Positions 1 to 7,851 of a stretch of 15,748 nt of DNA are shown here, piece by piece. The stretch comes from Desulfobacula sp. (GTDB lineage: Bacteria > Desulfobacterota > Desulfobacteria > Desulfobacterales > Desulfobacteraceae): positions 1 to 15,748 of the forward strand of contig JAOZRI010000020.1 of NCBI GenBank assembly GCA_029940235.1, given 5' to 3'. The notes beneath the pieces were generated by a model that did not search any database, was not told the DNA's origin, and worked only from the letters and a program-made list of their open reading frames with translations. The position numbers were made by a program, and so were the translations under genes. Numbering within the stretch: the first letter of the stretch is position 1; every line of letters starts with the position of its first letter.

Positions 1-23
1 ATACCATAATCCAAAATAGTCAA

Positions 24-53
24 GGCTGTTTTGGAATTGGGTTCAAAACAGCC
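24..53. repeat. Perfect 10-bp inverted repeat (hairpin) at left edge
   Basis: GGCTGTTTTG at 24-33 is the exact reverse complement of CAAAACAGCC at 44-53, with a 10-nt loop. No T-run follows on the + strand; on the - strand the stem is followed by the mixed tract TTGACTATTTT, so it is at best a weak leftward terminator. No gene reading into it is visible in the window. The rest of 1-127 shows no coding sequence that I can support. Confidence 0.5.
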
Positions 54-127
54 GAGTATTTGTGGATTCAGACAAAAATCGAGAGTCAGAAGTTTGTTCT
101 GAGTATCAGGTAAAAAGAATTTTAATT

Positions 128-175
128 TTAACCCCAAGGCAAAAAAAGTTTATAATATATTTGCCTTAAGGCAAA
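128..175. promoter_or_regulatory. Two palindromic sites 32 bp apart upstream of AAA_14 ATPase 1 (candidate operators)
   Basis: The proximal site TTTGCCTTAAGGCAAA (160-175) is a perfect 16-bp palindrome. The distal site at 128-143 matches it at 12 of 16 positions; its right half AAGGCAAA is identical and its left half has decayed. A 15-bp direct repeat beginning AAGGCAAAAAAAG (136-150 and 168-182) reflects the same spacing. The proximal centre is 13.5 bp upstream of the -35 box and the distal centre 45.5 bp, the same geometry as upstream of the paralog at 12988. Operator function is inferred. Confidence 0.6.
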
Positions 176-180
176 AAAAG

Positions 181-208
181 TTGACATGGTTGTTAATGGT
201 GTGATACT
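181..208 (+). promoter_or_regulatory. Sigma-70-type promoter of AAA_14 ATPase 1, leaderless layout
   Basis: A consensus -35 TTGACA (181-186), a 16-bp spacer and -10 GATACT (203-208) with an upstream TG (200-201, extended -10). The start codon at 217 begins 9 nt after the last -10 base, so transcription should start at or within two bases of the ATG. No purine-rich ribosome binding site precedes the ATG. Confidence 0.6.
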
Positions 209-216
209 CTTGGTTC

Positions 217-1392
217 ATGTTAAAGGATAGATATATAACAGATATTATTATCCAGGATATTTTGGAAAAAATGATCTTTATAGGGGGCCCCCGCCAGGTT
301 GGCAAAACAACCCTGTCCAAAGATATTATTGCACAAAAATTTGATGGTTTCCAATACTATAACTGGGATAACAGGCAGGATCGCAGGGAGATACTCAAAC
401 CGGGGTGGCCCGGGCAGGCCAGGATTTTGATATTTGATGAAATCCATAAATACAAACAGTGGAAATCCTTTATTAAAGGTGAATATGATAAATTAAAGGA
501 AAAATATAAATTCCTTGTTACCGGCAGTGCCCGTCTTGATGTATATCGACGGGGCGGTGATTCAATGCTTGGGCGGTATCATTATTATCGTCTGCATCCT
601 TTTTCCCTTGCAGAAGCCTGTGGAAAAACCAACCTGATTAAACCTTTTGATAGGATAGAAATATCTTCTGTAAATGAGATGGATATACTTTTGGCCCTTG
701 ATAAATTTGGCGGTTTTCCAGAGCCTTTTATCAAACAGAACGGCAGAACCCTTAGAAGATGGCAAAATGAACGTGTTGACAGGCTTATTAAAGAAGATAT
801 CCGTGATGTATCAGCCATAAGAGATCTTTCAAGTATGATGCTTTTATGCGACATGCTTCCAGACAGGGCAGGATCTCGTCTATCCATTAACTCCTTAAGG
901 CAGGATATACAGGTAAGCCATAAAGCTTTGACTAACTGGCTTAATATTTTTGAATCAATGTATTATTGTTTCAGGATCTATCCCCATGCAGGTAAAAATT
1001 TCAGGTCATTGAAAAAAGAACCAAAACTTTTTTTATGGGACTGGTCTGAAATAGGGGATGATGCAGCAAGATTTGAAAATATGATTGCCTCACATTTATT
1101 AAAATTTGTCCATTTTTTAAAAGATTATGAAGGCTATCGCATGGATTTGAAATATTTGAGAAGTGCTGAAAAAAAAGAGGTTGATTTTTTAATAACCTGT
1201 GATAATAAACCATGGTTTGCCGTTGAGGCAAAGCTCAATAAAACAGATGTTTCTCCAAATCTTCTCTATTTTAAATCAAAGCTTGACATCCCTTTTTTAT
1301 TTCAGGTTGTGAAAAAAGGTGGGGTTGACAGGTTTGTGGACAATAACATACGTGTTGTTTCTGCTGACAGGTTTCTTGCCGGGCTGATTTGA
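217..1392 (+). CDS. AAA_14/DUF4143 family ATPase, paralog 1
   Basis: A 391-residue P-loop ATPase with the usual layout of the AAA_14 (PF13173) plus DUF4143 (PF13635) family. Walker A is GPRQVGKT at 24-31, Walker B LIFDE at 71-75, and TGSAR at 102-106 is sensor-like. A winged-helix segment lies at about 223-245 (starting LSINSLRQDIQVSH). A PD-(D/E)XK-like signature follows: D323 in KEVDFLI, then E337 and K339 in VEAK. No signal peptide or membrane segment is seen, so it should be cytoplasmic. The substrate and biological role of this family are not established; the fold suggests ATP-dependent action on nucleic acid. The start at 217 fits the promoter and has no Shine-Dalgarno sequence. About half of its residues match the gene at 12988, and both end in FLAGLI. 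Its stop lies 5 bp from the stop of convergent lipA. Confidence 0.85.
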   Translation: MLKDRYITDIIIQDILEKMIFIGGPRQVGKTTLSKDIIAQKFDGFQYYNWDNRQDRREILKPGWPGQARILIFDEIHKYKQWKSFIKGEYDKLKEKYKFLVTGSARLDVYRRGGDSMLGRYHYYRLHPFSLAEACGKTNLIKPFDRIEISSVNEMDILLALDKFGGFPEPFIKQNGRTLRRWQNERVDRLIKEDIRDVSAIRDLSSMMLLCDMLPDRAGSRLSINSLRQDIQVSHKALTNWLNIFESMYYCFRIYPHAGKNFRSLKKEPKLFLWDWSEIGDDAARFENMIASHLLKFVHFLKDYEGYRMDLKYLRSAEKKEVDFLITCDNKPWFAVEAKLNKTDVSPNLLYFKSKLDIPFLFQVVKKGGVDRFVDNNIRVVSADRFLAGLI

Positions 1393-1397
1393 ATGTT

Positions 1398-2279
1398 TTA
1401 ACTGCTATACAACTGCTTTGCATTATAGGAGCTGCGGACAAAAGGGCCGGACGCAATTTTCTTAAATCCAATTTGCTGAGCTGCCTTTTCAAGCTCTTTA
1501 AATTCATCAGGGGTATAATATTTTTCAACTTTAAGGTGTGATTTTGTGGGCTGCATATATTGACCCACTGTTATTATACTGCATCCATGGTCATGAAGAT
1601 CTTGCATGGTTTGTTCAAGTTCTCCCATGGTTTCGCCAAGACCCACCATGATTCCTGATTTTATGGGCATTGAAACACCGGTTGAAGAGTTAATGGAATA
1701 AGCATTTTGCAGTAATTCAAGGGACTGGTAATAATTTGCCTCTGGCCTCACCCTGGAGTAAAGAGATGGTGTGGTCTCTATATTGTGGTTTAAAACATCA
1801 GGTTTTGCATGAATAACTATTTTCAGGGATTCAAGGTCTCCTTGAAAATCTGGAATTAAAACTTCAACTTTTGTGTTATTGGGCAAAAGTGATTTAATGG
1901 CTTTTATGGTATCTGCAAAATGTGCAGCTCCTCCATCGTCAAGGTCATCCCGTGTAACTGAAGTTACAACAATATATTTTAATTTCAGATCTCTTGCAGT
2001 CTTTGCAACTCTTAAGGGCTCATCAGGATCAACAGGCATTGGTAGCCTGTTTAAAATATTACAGAACCTGCAATTCCTGGTGCAGACACTTCCGAGAATC
2101 ATAAAAGTAGCTGTGTTTTTTGAAAAACACTCAAACATATTGGGACAGTTTGCTTCCTGGCACACAGTATGTAATTTTGCCTTGGACAGCAAATTTCTAA
2201 CCCTTTGATAATCCCCGCCCCTTGGAAGACTTTTTTTAAGCCATGGCGGCTTGTCGCTACCTTTTTTTTCACATCTCAT
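1398..2279 (-). CDS. lipA: Lipoyl synthase LipA
   Basis: Radical SAM enzyme that inserts two sulfur atoms at C6 and C8 of a protein-bound octanoyl group, making the lipoyl arm of GcvH. All signature elements are present in 293 residues, a normal length: the auxiliary iron-sulfur cluster cysteines C40, C45 and C51 (CQEANCPNMFEC), the radical SAM CxxxCxxC at C66, C70 and C73 (CTRNCRFC), and the C-terminal RSSY at 282-285 whose serine binds the auxiliary cluster. It is the last gene of the leftward gcv operon, 66 nt after lipB, and acts directly after LipB. The ribosome binding site is weak, but no other in-frame ATG lies nearby. No terminator is visible after the stop, which is only 5 bp from a convergent gene. 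Confidence 0.96.
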   Translation of the reverse strand: MRCEKKGSDKPPWLKKSLPRGGDYQRVRNLLSKAKLHTVCQEANCPNMFECFSKNTATFMILGSVCTRNCRFCNILNRLPMPVDPDEPLRVAKTARDLKLKYIVVTSVTRDDLDDGGAAHFADTIKAIKSLLPNNTKVEVLIPDFQGDLESLKIVIHAKPDVLNHNIETTPSLYSRVRPEANYYQSLELLQNAYSINSSTGVSMPIKSGIMVGLGETMGELEQTMQDLHDHGCSIITVGQYMQPTKSHLKVEKYYTPDEFKELEKAAQQIGFKKIASGPFVRSSYNAKQLYSS

Positions 2280-2345
2280 TTTTTAAACCCGACTTCCCGT
2301 ATTTTGATCTTTCGGCCTCATCCTTTATTTTTCATGCCTCACTAT

Positions 2346-3230
2346 TTAAACCTGACTCCTCACCACTAACTCAAAATCAAACACCAGCGAGAAATATTTT
2401 TGAAAACTTTTTTTAACCCTCTCCATGAGCTGAATGGATGAACAATCATCCTGCATGGCTTTTAATTGAATGAAAGCAGATTCATCACAGCTTTTATTTT
2501 TTAATAACTCTTTTTTAAGTGAAGTCATGGATATATCATTAAGCCCGCAGGGATTTATCCATGAAAAAGCTTCAAGATCAGGATTGATATTCAATGCAAG
2601 GCCATGCATGGAAATTCCTCTTTTAACACTGATGCCAACGCTTCCAATTTTTGCATTGCCAACCCAGATCCCATGGTTTTTTCTGTCTCTGTCAGCTTTG
2701 ATATTAAAATCACTTGCTGTGAGTTTCATGATCTCTTCAAGGCCGTGGACAAAATCTTTTACGCTGATTCTGTTTTTTTCAAGATCAATAACAGGGTATA
2801 AAACTGCCTGACCAGGACCGTGCCAGGTGATATTACCGCCCCGATCAGTCTTGACAATATCAACATTTTTTGAATTTAAAAACTCGTTGGAAACAGTTAA
2901 ATTTTCCAGCCCTCCTCTTTTACCAAGGGTGAAAACAGGTGGATGTTCAACAAAAAAAACAGTCTCTCCACTATATTTCTGGTCAGGAAGAGAGCAGGGG
3001 GATAACTTGGCTCTATCTTGTATAACTTCAATGGTTTTAATTTGAAGTGCAAGCGCTTTGTTATATTCTAAAACTCCAAGGTCTTTAAACAGAGCAAAGC
3101 GCTTTTTTTTATCCCTGCAAGGGCCACTCTTTTGACAATCCATATTTTCATATTCTAATCTGTCATATTCTGATTTTTCAGGTTCCGATCTTACAGATTC
3201 CAACATACCGGCTGCTAACCGCACAGGCAT
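2346..3230 (-). CDS. lipB: Octanoyltransferase LipB with N-terminal extension
   Basis: Transfers octanoate from acyl carrier protein to the acceptor lysine of lipoyl domains, here most likely GcvH, making the substrate of LipA. Family motifs are clear: RGGNITWHGPGQ from 130 to 141, the catalytic lysine K194 in AKIGSVGISV and the catalytic cysteine C228 in NPCGL. The protein has 294 residues against about 210-230 for typical LipB. The family core begins near residue 47, leaving a charged N-terminal tail of some 45 residues (rich in E, K, D, R, with two Cys), and the C-terminus is also somewhat long. The start at 3230 is favoured by AAGGA a few bases upstream and by a 16-nt overlap with the end of gcvPB, implying translational coupling; an internal ATG at 3143 has no good ribosome binding site. 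Confidence 0.94.
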   Translation of the reverse strand: MPVRLAAGMLESVRSEPEKSEYDRLEYENMDCQKSGPCRDKKKRFALFKDLGVLEYNKALALQIKTIEVIQDRAKLSPCSLPDQKYSGETVFFVEHPPVFTLGKRGGLENLTVSNEFLNSKNVDIVKTDRGGNITWHGPGQAVLYPVIDLEKNRISVKDFVHGLEEIMKLTASDFNIKADRDRKNHGIWVGNAKIGSVGISVKRGISMHGLALNINPDLEAFSWINPCGLNDISMTSLKKELLKNKSCDESAFIQLKAMQDDCSSIQLMERVKKSFQKYFSLVFDFELVVRSQV

Positions 3231-4672
3231 GGTTTCCTTGCTGCTGCAACTTCATCAAGCCTTGTGACCTTTGTTAAAAAAGGAGCCCTGCGCAAGGTTT
3301 CAGGATCTGTCCTGGCCTCTTTGGCAATTGCCTTTACAGCATCAATAAATTGATCAATATCCTCTTTAGATTCTGTCTCTGTGGGTTCAACCATGAATGC
3401 ACCCTCCACAACAAGGGGAAAATAGACCGTTGGAGGATGAAAACCATAATCTAAAAGTCTTTTAGCCATATCCATTGTTGTAATGTGATGCTCTTTTTGT
3501 ATTGCATCATTAAACACACATTCATGCATGCATGGCAGATCATAGGGAAGATTCAGGGTTTCTTTTAAACTCTCCTTAATATAGTTGGCATTAAGGACTG
3601 CAAGCTTGCTTGCATTGGTTAACCCTTTTGCCCCCATGGAAAGAATATAGGAAAATGCCTTGATCAGAACCCCGAAATGGCCGTAAAAAGTGTGAAGTCT
3701 GCCTATGGTATCAGGGCAGTCTGTTAAAAATTCATAGGAATCTTTGTTTTTTATAACCCTTGGAACAGGTAAAAAAGGTTCAAGTTTTTTTACAACGGCA
3801 ACGGGTCCAGAGCCCGGGCCTCCACCGCCATGGGGAGTTGAAAATGTTTTATGCAGATTTAGATGGAGGACATCAATCCCTATTTCACCAGGCTTTACAA
3901 TACCCATGATTGCATTCATATTGGCTCCATCACCATAAACAAGACCTCCCTTTGCATGGACAATATCTGCAATTTTTTTAATATTGGATTCAAAAAGCCC
4001 AAGTGTGTTGGGATTTGTTACCATGATCCCTGCAGTATCTTCATCCATGACAGCTTTAACATCTTCTGGTTCAAGGATTCCATTTTTTCCGGATTTAATA
4101 TTTACAGATTCATAGCCGCACAGGCTTGCACTGGCAGGGTTGGTGCCGTGGGCTGTATCGGGAATAATGATTTTAGAACGCTGCCTGCCGTTTTTTGCAT
4201 GGTATTTATGGATCATGAGCATGCCGGCAAGTTCGCCATGGGCTCCTGCAGCAGGCTGGAGTGTAACAGCATGAAAGCCGGTTATCTCCTTTAGATATTG
4301 CTCAAGGTCATACATCAGTTTTAATGATCCCTGGGAATAGCTGTTCTCAGTAAAAGGATGGGCAGATGCAAAGCCTTTGCGTGAAGCCTGCACTTCATTT
4401 GTTTTAGGGTTATATTTCATTGTGCACGATCCAAGGGGATACATGCCTGAATCCACACCAAAATTCCATTGGGAAAGACGGGTATAATGGCGAACAACAT
4501 CAAGTTCAGAAAGCTGGGGCAGTTCCGGGGCATCACCAACAAGTGTTTTATCAAGCTGGGCTCTTTTAACATCTGCTTTGGGCAGAGACATGGCACAGCG
4601 ACCATTGCAGCTTTTATCCCAGATTTCCGGTTCATTGAAAACAAGGCCTTTTGTTCCAGGTTGGTTTTCCAT
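3215..4672 (-). CDS. gcvPB: Glycine dehydrogenase (decarboxylating) subunit 2
   Basis: C-terminal half of the split P-protein. With GcvPA it forms the PLP enzyme that decarboxylates glycine and passes the aminomethyl group to the lipoyl arm of GcvH. The PLP-binding lysine is K275 in HLNLHKTFSTPHGGGGPG, followed by the glycine-rich loop typical of the family. GMYPLGSCTMKYNPK (77-91) and PDTAHGTNPA (171-180) are also characteristic. Length 485 is normal. Its ATG overlaps the gcvPA stop by one base (TAATG), with GGAGG upstream, so the two subunits are translationally coupled and probably made in equal amounts. Its end overlaps the lipB start by 16 nt. Confidence 0.97.
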   Translation of the reverse strand: MENQPGTKGLVFNEPEIWDKSCNGRCAMSLPKADVKRAQLDKTLVGDAPELPQLSELDVVRHYTRLSQWNFGVDSGMYPLGSCTMKYNPKTNEVQASRKGFASAHPFTENSYSQGSLKLMYDLEQYLKEITGFHAVTLQPAAGAHGELAGMLMIHKYHAKNGRQRSKIIIPDTAHGTNPASASLCGYESVNIKSGKNGILEPEDVKAVMDEDTAGIMVTNPNTLGLFESNIKKIADIVHAKGGLVYGDGANMNAIMGIVKPGEIGIDVLHLNLHKTFSTPHGGGGPGSGPVAVVKKLEPFLPVPRVIKNKDSYEFLTDCPDTIGRLHTFYGHFGVLIKAFSYILSMGAKGLTNASKLAVLNANYIKESLKETLNLPYDLPCMHECVFNDAIQKEHHITTMDMAKRLLDYGFHPPTVYFPLVVEGAFMVEPTETESKEDIDQFIDAVKAIAKEARTDPETLRRAPFLTKVTRLDEVAAARKPCLCG

Positions 4673-6006
4673 TATTGCACCTCCTTTACCAGTTGATCAA
4701 TATCCAGTTTTGAGATGGTCTCTGTGGCACAGAAAAGATAATGATTTTTAAGTTCCGGGTAAAATGACTCAAGGTCAATGCCTGCAAAGATATTTTTATC
4801 ATTGATCAGGGATTCTTTTTTTGCTTTAAAACTATCCGGCACTTTAACAACAAATTCATTGAAAAAAGGTGAATTAAAAGCCGGTTTAAAGCCTGCTTTT
4901 TCAAGACCTGTTTTAAGATAGAAAGCTTTGTCATGATTCTGTTGTGCAATCTCTCTGATGCCGATTTTACCTGTGGTAGCAAGATAGATAGCTGCTGTCA
5001 TTGCATTGAGGCCATTATTGGAACAGATATTGGAAGAGGCTTTTTCTCTTCTGATATGCTGCTCTCTTGTGGCAAGGGTTAAGACATATCCTTTATCACT
5101 GTTGGAATCCAGAGTTTTTCCCACAAAACGACCGGGAAGGTTTCTCATCTGTTTTTTAGATCCTGCAAGAAGTCCAAGTCCGGGACCTCCAAATGATTTT
5201 GCAATGCCAAGACTTTGTCCTTCACCTGCAACAAGATCAGCACCAAAACTGCCTGGGTTTTTTAAAAGCCCATAGGCAAGTGCTTCGGTAAAAGAGGTGA
5301 TAAATAAAATCTTTTTATCAGCAGCAACTGTTTTAAATGATGCCAAATCTTCAACATTTCCAAAAAAATTGGGAGACTGGACAGCAATGCCTGCAATGTC
5401 ATCCATTTTTTCAAGGGCTTTTATATCTGTCACGCCCTTGTCAGTATATGGAATTTCAACAATCTCATACCCTGCAGGCCCGAGATAGGTCTGCATGATC
5501 TGCCTGTGATGTGGATGGATAAGAGAAGAGACAGCAATTTTGTTGGATGTTCTATGTTTTCGCAGGGCAATAAGGCAGGCTTCGGCAAGGGCAGTTCCAC
5601 AATCATAGTGTGATGCAGTGGCAACATCCATACCAAGAAGCTGTGTTACCATGGTCTGGAACTCATAAATACCCTGCAGGGTTCCCTGACTTACTTCGGG
5701 TTGGTAAGGAGTATAGGCTGTCATGAATTCTGATCTTGAAATCAGATAGGGAATGATTGCAGGTATATAGTGATCATAGGAGCCGGCCCCAATAAAATAT
5801 TTACAATTTTTATTGGCAGCATTTAAAGAAGCAAGCTCTTCCATGTGGGTATCAAGCTCCCATTCAGACAAAGCTTGTGGAATATCCATCTTCTGTTTTG
5901 TTTTAAGATCATCGGGTATGCAATTAAACAGATCATCAAGGCTGGAAAGCCCTGAAACTTTAAGCATACTTTCAATATCTTCTCTGGTGTGTGGAAGATA
6001 GCGCAT
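4672..6006 (-). CDS. gcvPA: Glycine dehydrogenase (decarboxylating) subunit 1
   Basis: N-terminal half of the split P-protein, partner of GcvPB in the glycine cleavage complex. The start MRYLPHTREDIESML matches the conserved N-terminus of the family, and the length of 444 is usual. This subunit carries no PLP lysine and contributes to the heterotetramer and active-site cleft. AAGGA lies 7 nt before the ATG, and only 5 nt separate it from the gcvH stop. The split arrangement, rather than a fused GcvP of about 950 residues, is common in Gram-positive bacteria, archaea and many Desulfobacterota, in line with the proposed host. Confidence 0.97.
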   Translation of the reverse strand: MRYLPHTREDIESMLKVSGLSSLDDLFNCIPDDLKTKQKMDIPQALSEWELDTHMEELASLNAANKNCKYFIGAGSYDHYIPAIIPYLISRSEFMTAYTPYQPEVSQGTLQGIYEFQTMVTQLLGMDVATASHYDCGTALAEACLIALRKHRTSNKIAVSSLIHPHHRQIMQTYLGPAGYEIVEIPYTDKGVTDIKALEKMDDIAGIAVQSPNFFGNVEDLASFKTVAADKKILFITSFTEALAYGLLKNPGSFGADLVAGEGQSLGIAKSFGGPGLGLLAGSKKQMRNLPGRFVGKTLDSNSDKGYVLTLATREQHIRREKASSNICSNNGLNAMTAAIYLATTGKIGIREIAQQNHDKAFYLKTGLEKAGFKPAFNSPFFNEFVVKVPDSFKAKKESLINDKNIFAGIDLESFYPELKNHYLFCATETISKLDIDQLVKEVQ

Positions 6007-6011
6007 GGTTT

Positions 6012-6410
6012 TTATCCTTTCAGCATGTCAAGGTAAGCACCTTTATCAAGGAGAGCTTCAAACTCGGATGTATCATCAATCTTCACCTTGATAAGCCAGC
6101 CATTATCATAGCAGGATTCATTAACAAGTTCAGGAGCATCTTCAAGCGCTTCATTGATCTCAACTATCTCCCCTGCAACGGGCATATATATCTCTGAAAC
6201 AGCTTTTACTGATTCAACACTTCCAAATTCATCACCCTTTTCAAAGGTGTCACCAACTTCGGGCAGCTCCACAAAAACAATCTCTCCAAGCTGATCCTGG
6301 GCATAGTCATTTATTCCAATTGTTATGACTCCATCTGAATTTTTTGCCCATTCATGATCTTTTGTGTATTTTAAATCTTCAGGCAAGTTAAGGTCGTTAA
6401 TCTCTTTCAT
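6012..6410 (-). CDS. gcvH: Glycine cleavage system H protein
   Basis: Lipoyl carrier that shuttles the aminomethyl intermediate between the P, T and L proteins. The lipoylated lysine is K69 in GSVESVKAVSEIYMPV, the classic H-protein signature, and the acidic stretch after it (EINEALEDAPELVN) is also conserved. At 132 residues it is a complete, typical H protein. A G-rich ribosome binding site (GAGGGG) precedes the ATG at 6410. K69 is the expected substrate of the LipB and LipA encoded downstream in the same operon. The gene is separated from gcvT by a 104-nt AT-rich gap, the longest in the operon. Confidence 0.97.
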   Translation of the reverse strand: MKEINDLNLPEDLKYTKDHEWAKNSDGVITIGINDYAQDQLGEIVFVELPEVGDTFEKGDEFGSVESVKAVSEIYMPVAGEIVEINEALEDAPELVNESCYDNGWLIKVKIDDTSEFEALLDKGAYLDMLKG

Positions 6411-6514
6411 GGGAACCCCCCTCTGTTTTAGTTATTAATTTTTAGTTATTAATTTTGAATTGAGGATGACTCTATTTTTAAATAAATATATTTCATTTAT
6501 TAAAAATAAAGAAT
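6411..6514 (-). repeat. AT-rich gcvT-gcvH spacer with tandem and inverted repeats
   Basis: A 14-bp unit TTTAGTTATTAATT occurs twice in tandem (6427-6440 and 6441-6454). An 11-bp inverted repeat pairs AATTTTGAATT (6451-6461) with AATTCAAAATT (6519-6529, inside the last codons of gcvT), enclosing a second AT-rich hairpin (6475-6486 against 6496-6506 with one bulge). No T-run marks it as an intrinsic terminator in the operon direction. Such a spacer could serve transcript processing or uneven expression of gcvT and gcvH, but that is inference. Confidence 0.5.
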
Positions 6515-7840
6515 TTAAAATTCAAAATTTTTCCTTGCTGTTCTATCCGGTCTTATATCCTTTACAATATTGACTTTTATGGCTCTTTTTTTATCTTTAA
6601 GTGTTAATGAACAATTGTTATCATTGATGGCGCTGAAATCAAACTTTTTATCAACCATGACAAAACCACAGCTTAAGCCTTTTATTTTCAAACCTTCAGG
6701 GATATTCTGCGAATTTATGCTTATGATTTTGTCATTATGCCAGGTTATCCCCATATCTGTGACACAGGTCAAAACTTTTCCCACTATATTGCCTTTGCTG
6801 TCAATAACCTGACTGTTTTTTCCAGGAGTTATTTTTCTTAAGGAGTCTCCCACAAAGGGATAGGTAAATGGATCACAGTCATGGGACAAAAGAGCATCAG
6901 ACCCAATAAATTTTTTTGTAAAACCTGTTTTACCTTTATTAAAGGCAAGGGCAAAATCCCAGGGATGATTTATAAACTTCCAGTTTCCAATATCCTGATG
7001 GGATAGAGGCAGGCATGCTCCGGTTCTAAGAGAATCCCTTGCAGCAAGACCGCATGCTGTGATGCCAAATTCTTCACCTGCTTTTAAAGTATCTCTCCAC
7101 AGCTTTACAACTGCTTCAGATCTGATAAATATTTCAAAACCAAATTCCCCTGTATACCCAGATCTTGATAATAAGATGGGAGTGCCATCCTTTAATGTGA
7201 CATTTAATTTTTTTGACCCGGATTTATCAGATTCAGATTTATTAGATCCGGATTCACCAGACCCGGAGTCGCCAGGCAGGGATTTATCAAAATTACCTTT
7301 AAAAGAAAAATAGGGCATCTGCTTAAGAACCATATCAGGGTTTTTGATGAGTCTTGCAAGAATTTGGGCACTATTTATACCTTGAATATCCATCTTTGCA
7401 GTTGTTCCGGACAGATCTTCAATATTTACGCCGGAGCCTTTGATTTTATTTGAATCTAAATGTTTTGCAATGGCTGCTCCCATGCCGGCATTGACACATA
7501 TCATGAAAAAAATATCATCAAATTTATAAATAATGGCATCATCTATACAGTGACCATTCATATCAAGAAAAGCCCCATATATACATCGTCCAGCCCCTAA
7601 CCTTGAAATATCCCTTGTAAAACAATAATTTAATAATTCAAAAGAGTCTTTGCCTTTAACAGTGATACACGCCATGTGACTTGTGTCAAAGATTCCAGCA
7701 GATTTTAAAACTCCAAGATGTTCATTTTTAACTCCGGTTTCATACCAGAGAGGCATGTCAAATCCGCCAAAATCTGCCATGTTGGCATTTGCTGATTTGT
7801 GCCATCTATATAAAGGTGTGGTTTTTAAGCTCCTGGCCAT
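6515..7840 (-). CDS. gcvT: Aminomethyltransferase (T protein) with low-complexity insertion
   Basis: Takes the aminomethyl group from GcvH, releases ammonia and forms methylenetetrahydrofolate. Recognised by FGGFDMPLWY (24-33), FDTSHM (51-56), the HCIDDAIIYKF block near 98-107 holding the aspartate equivalent to the catalytic one, SRSGYTGEFGFEIF (225-238) and GLAARDSLR (264-272). At 441 residues it is about 75 longer than typical GcvT. One cause is a Ser/Gly/Asp/Lys-rich insertion at about 185-212. After GLAARDSLR the usual xEAxMxLYGxE pattern is replaced by TGACLPLSHQD, a departure from the E. coli type that may mark a subfamily. AAGGA precedes the ATG, 11 nt after the stop of the regulator gene. 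Confidence 0.92.
   Translation of the reverse strand: MARSLKTTPLYRWHKSANANMADFGGFDMPLWYETGVKNEHLGVLKSAGIFDTSHMACITVKGKDSFELLNYCFTRDISRLGAGRCIYGAFLDMNGHCIDDAIIYKFDDIFFMICVNAGMGAAIAKHLDSNKIKGSGVNIEDLSGTTAKMDIQGINSAQILARLIKNPDMVLKQMPYFSFKGNFDKSLPGDSGSGESGSNKSESDKSGSKKLNVTLKDGTPILLSRSGYTGEFGFEIFIRSEAVVKLWRDTLKAGEEFGITACGLAARDSLRTGACLPLSHQDIGNWKFINHPWDFALAFNKGKTGFTKKFIGSDALLSHDCDPFTYPFVGDSLRKITPGKNSQVIDSKGNIVGKVLTCVTDMGITWHNDKIISINSQNIPEGLKIKGLSCGFVMVDKKFDFSAINDNNCSLTLKDKKRAIKVNIVKDIRPDRTARKNFEF
7205..7285. repeat. Degenerate short repeats encoding the GcvT linker
   Basis: Within gcvT the motif (G)AYCCGGA recurs at about 7215, 7245 and 7260, interspersed with TTTATCAGATTCAGATTTAT-like sequence. 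It encodes the Ser/Gly/Asp/Lys-rich segment at residues 185-212. The pattern is what slippage or duplication of a short unit would leave; the reading frame is intact. Confidence 0.5.
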
Positions 7841-7851
7841 GGTTTGTCCTT

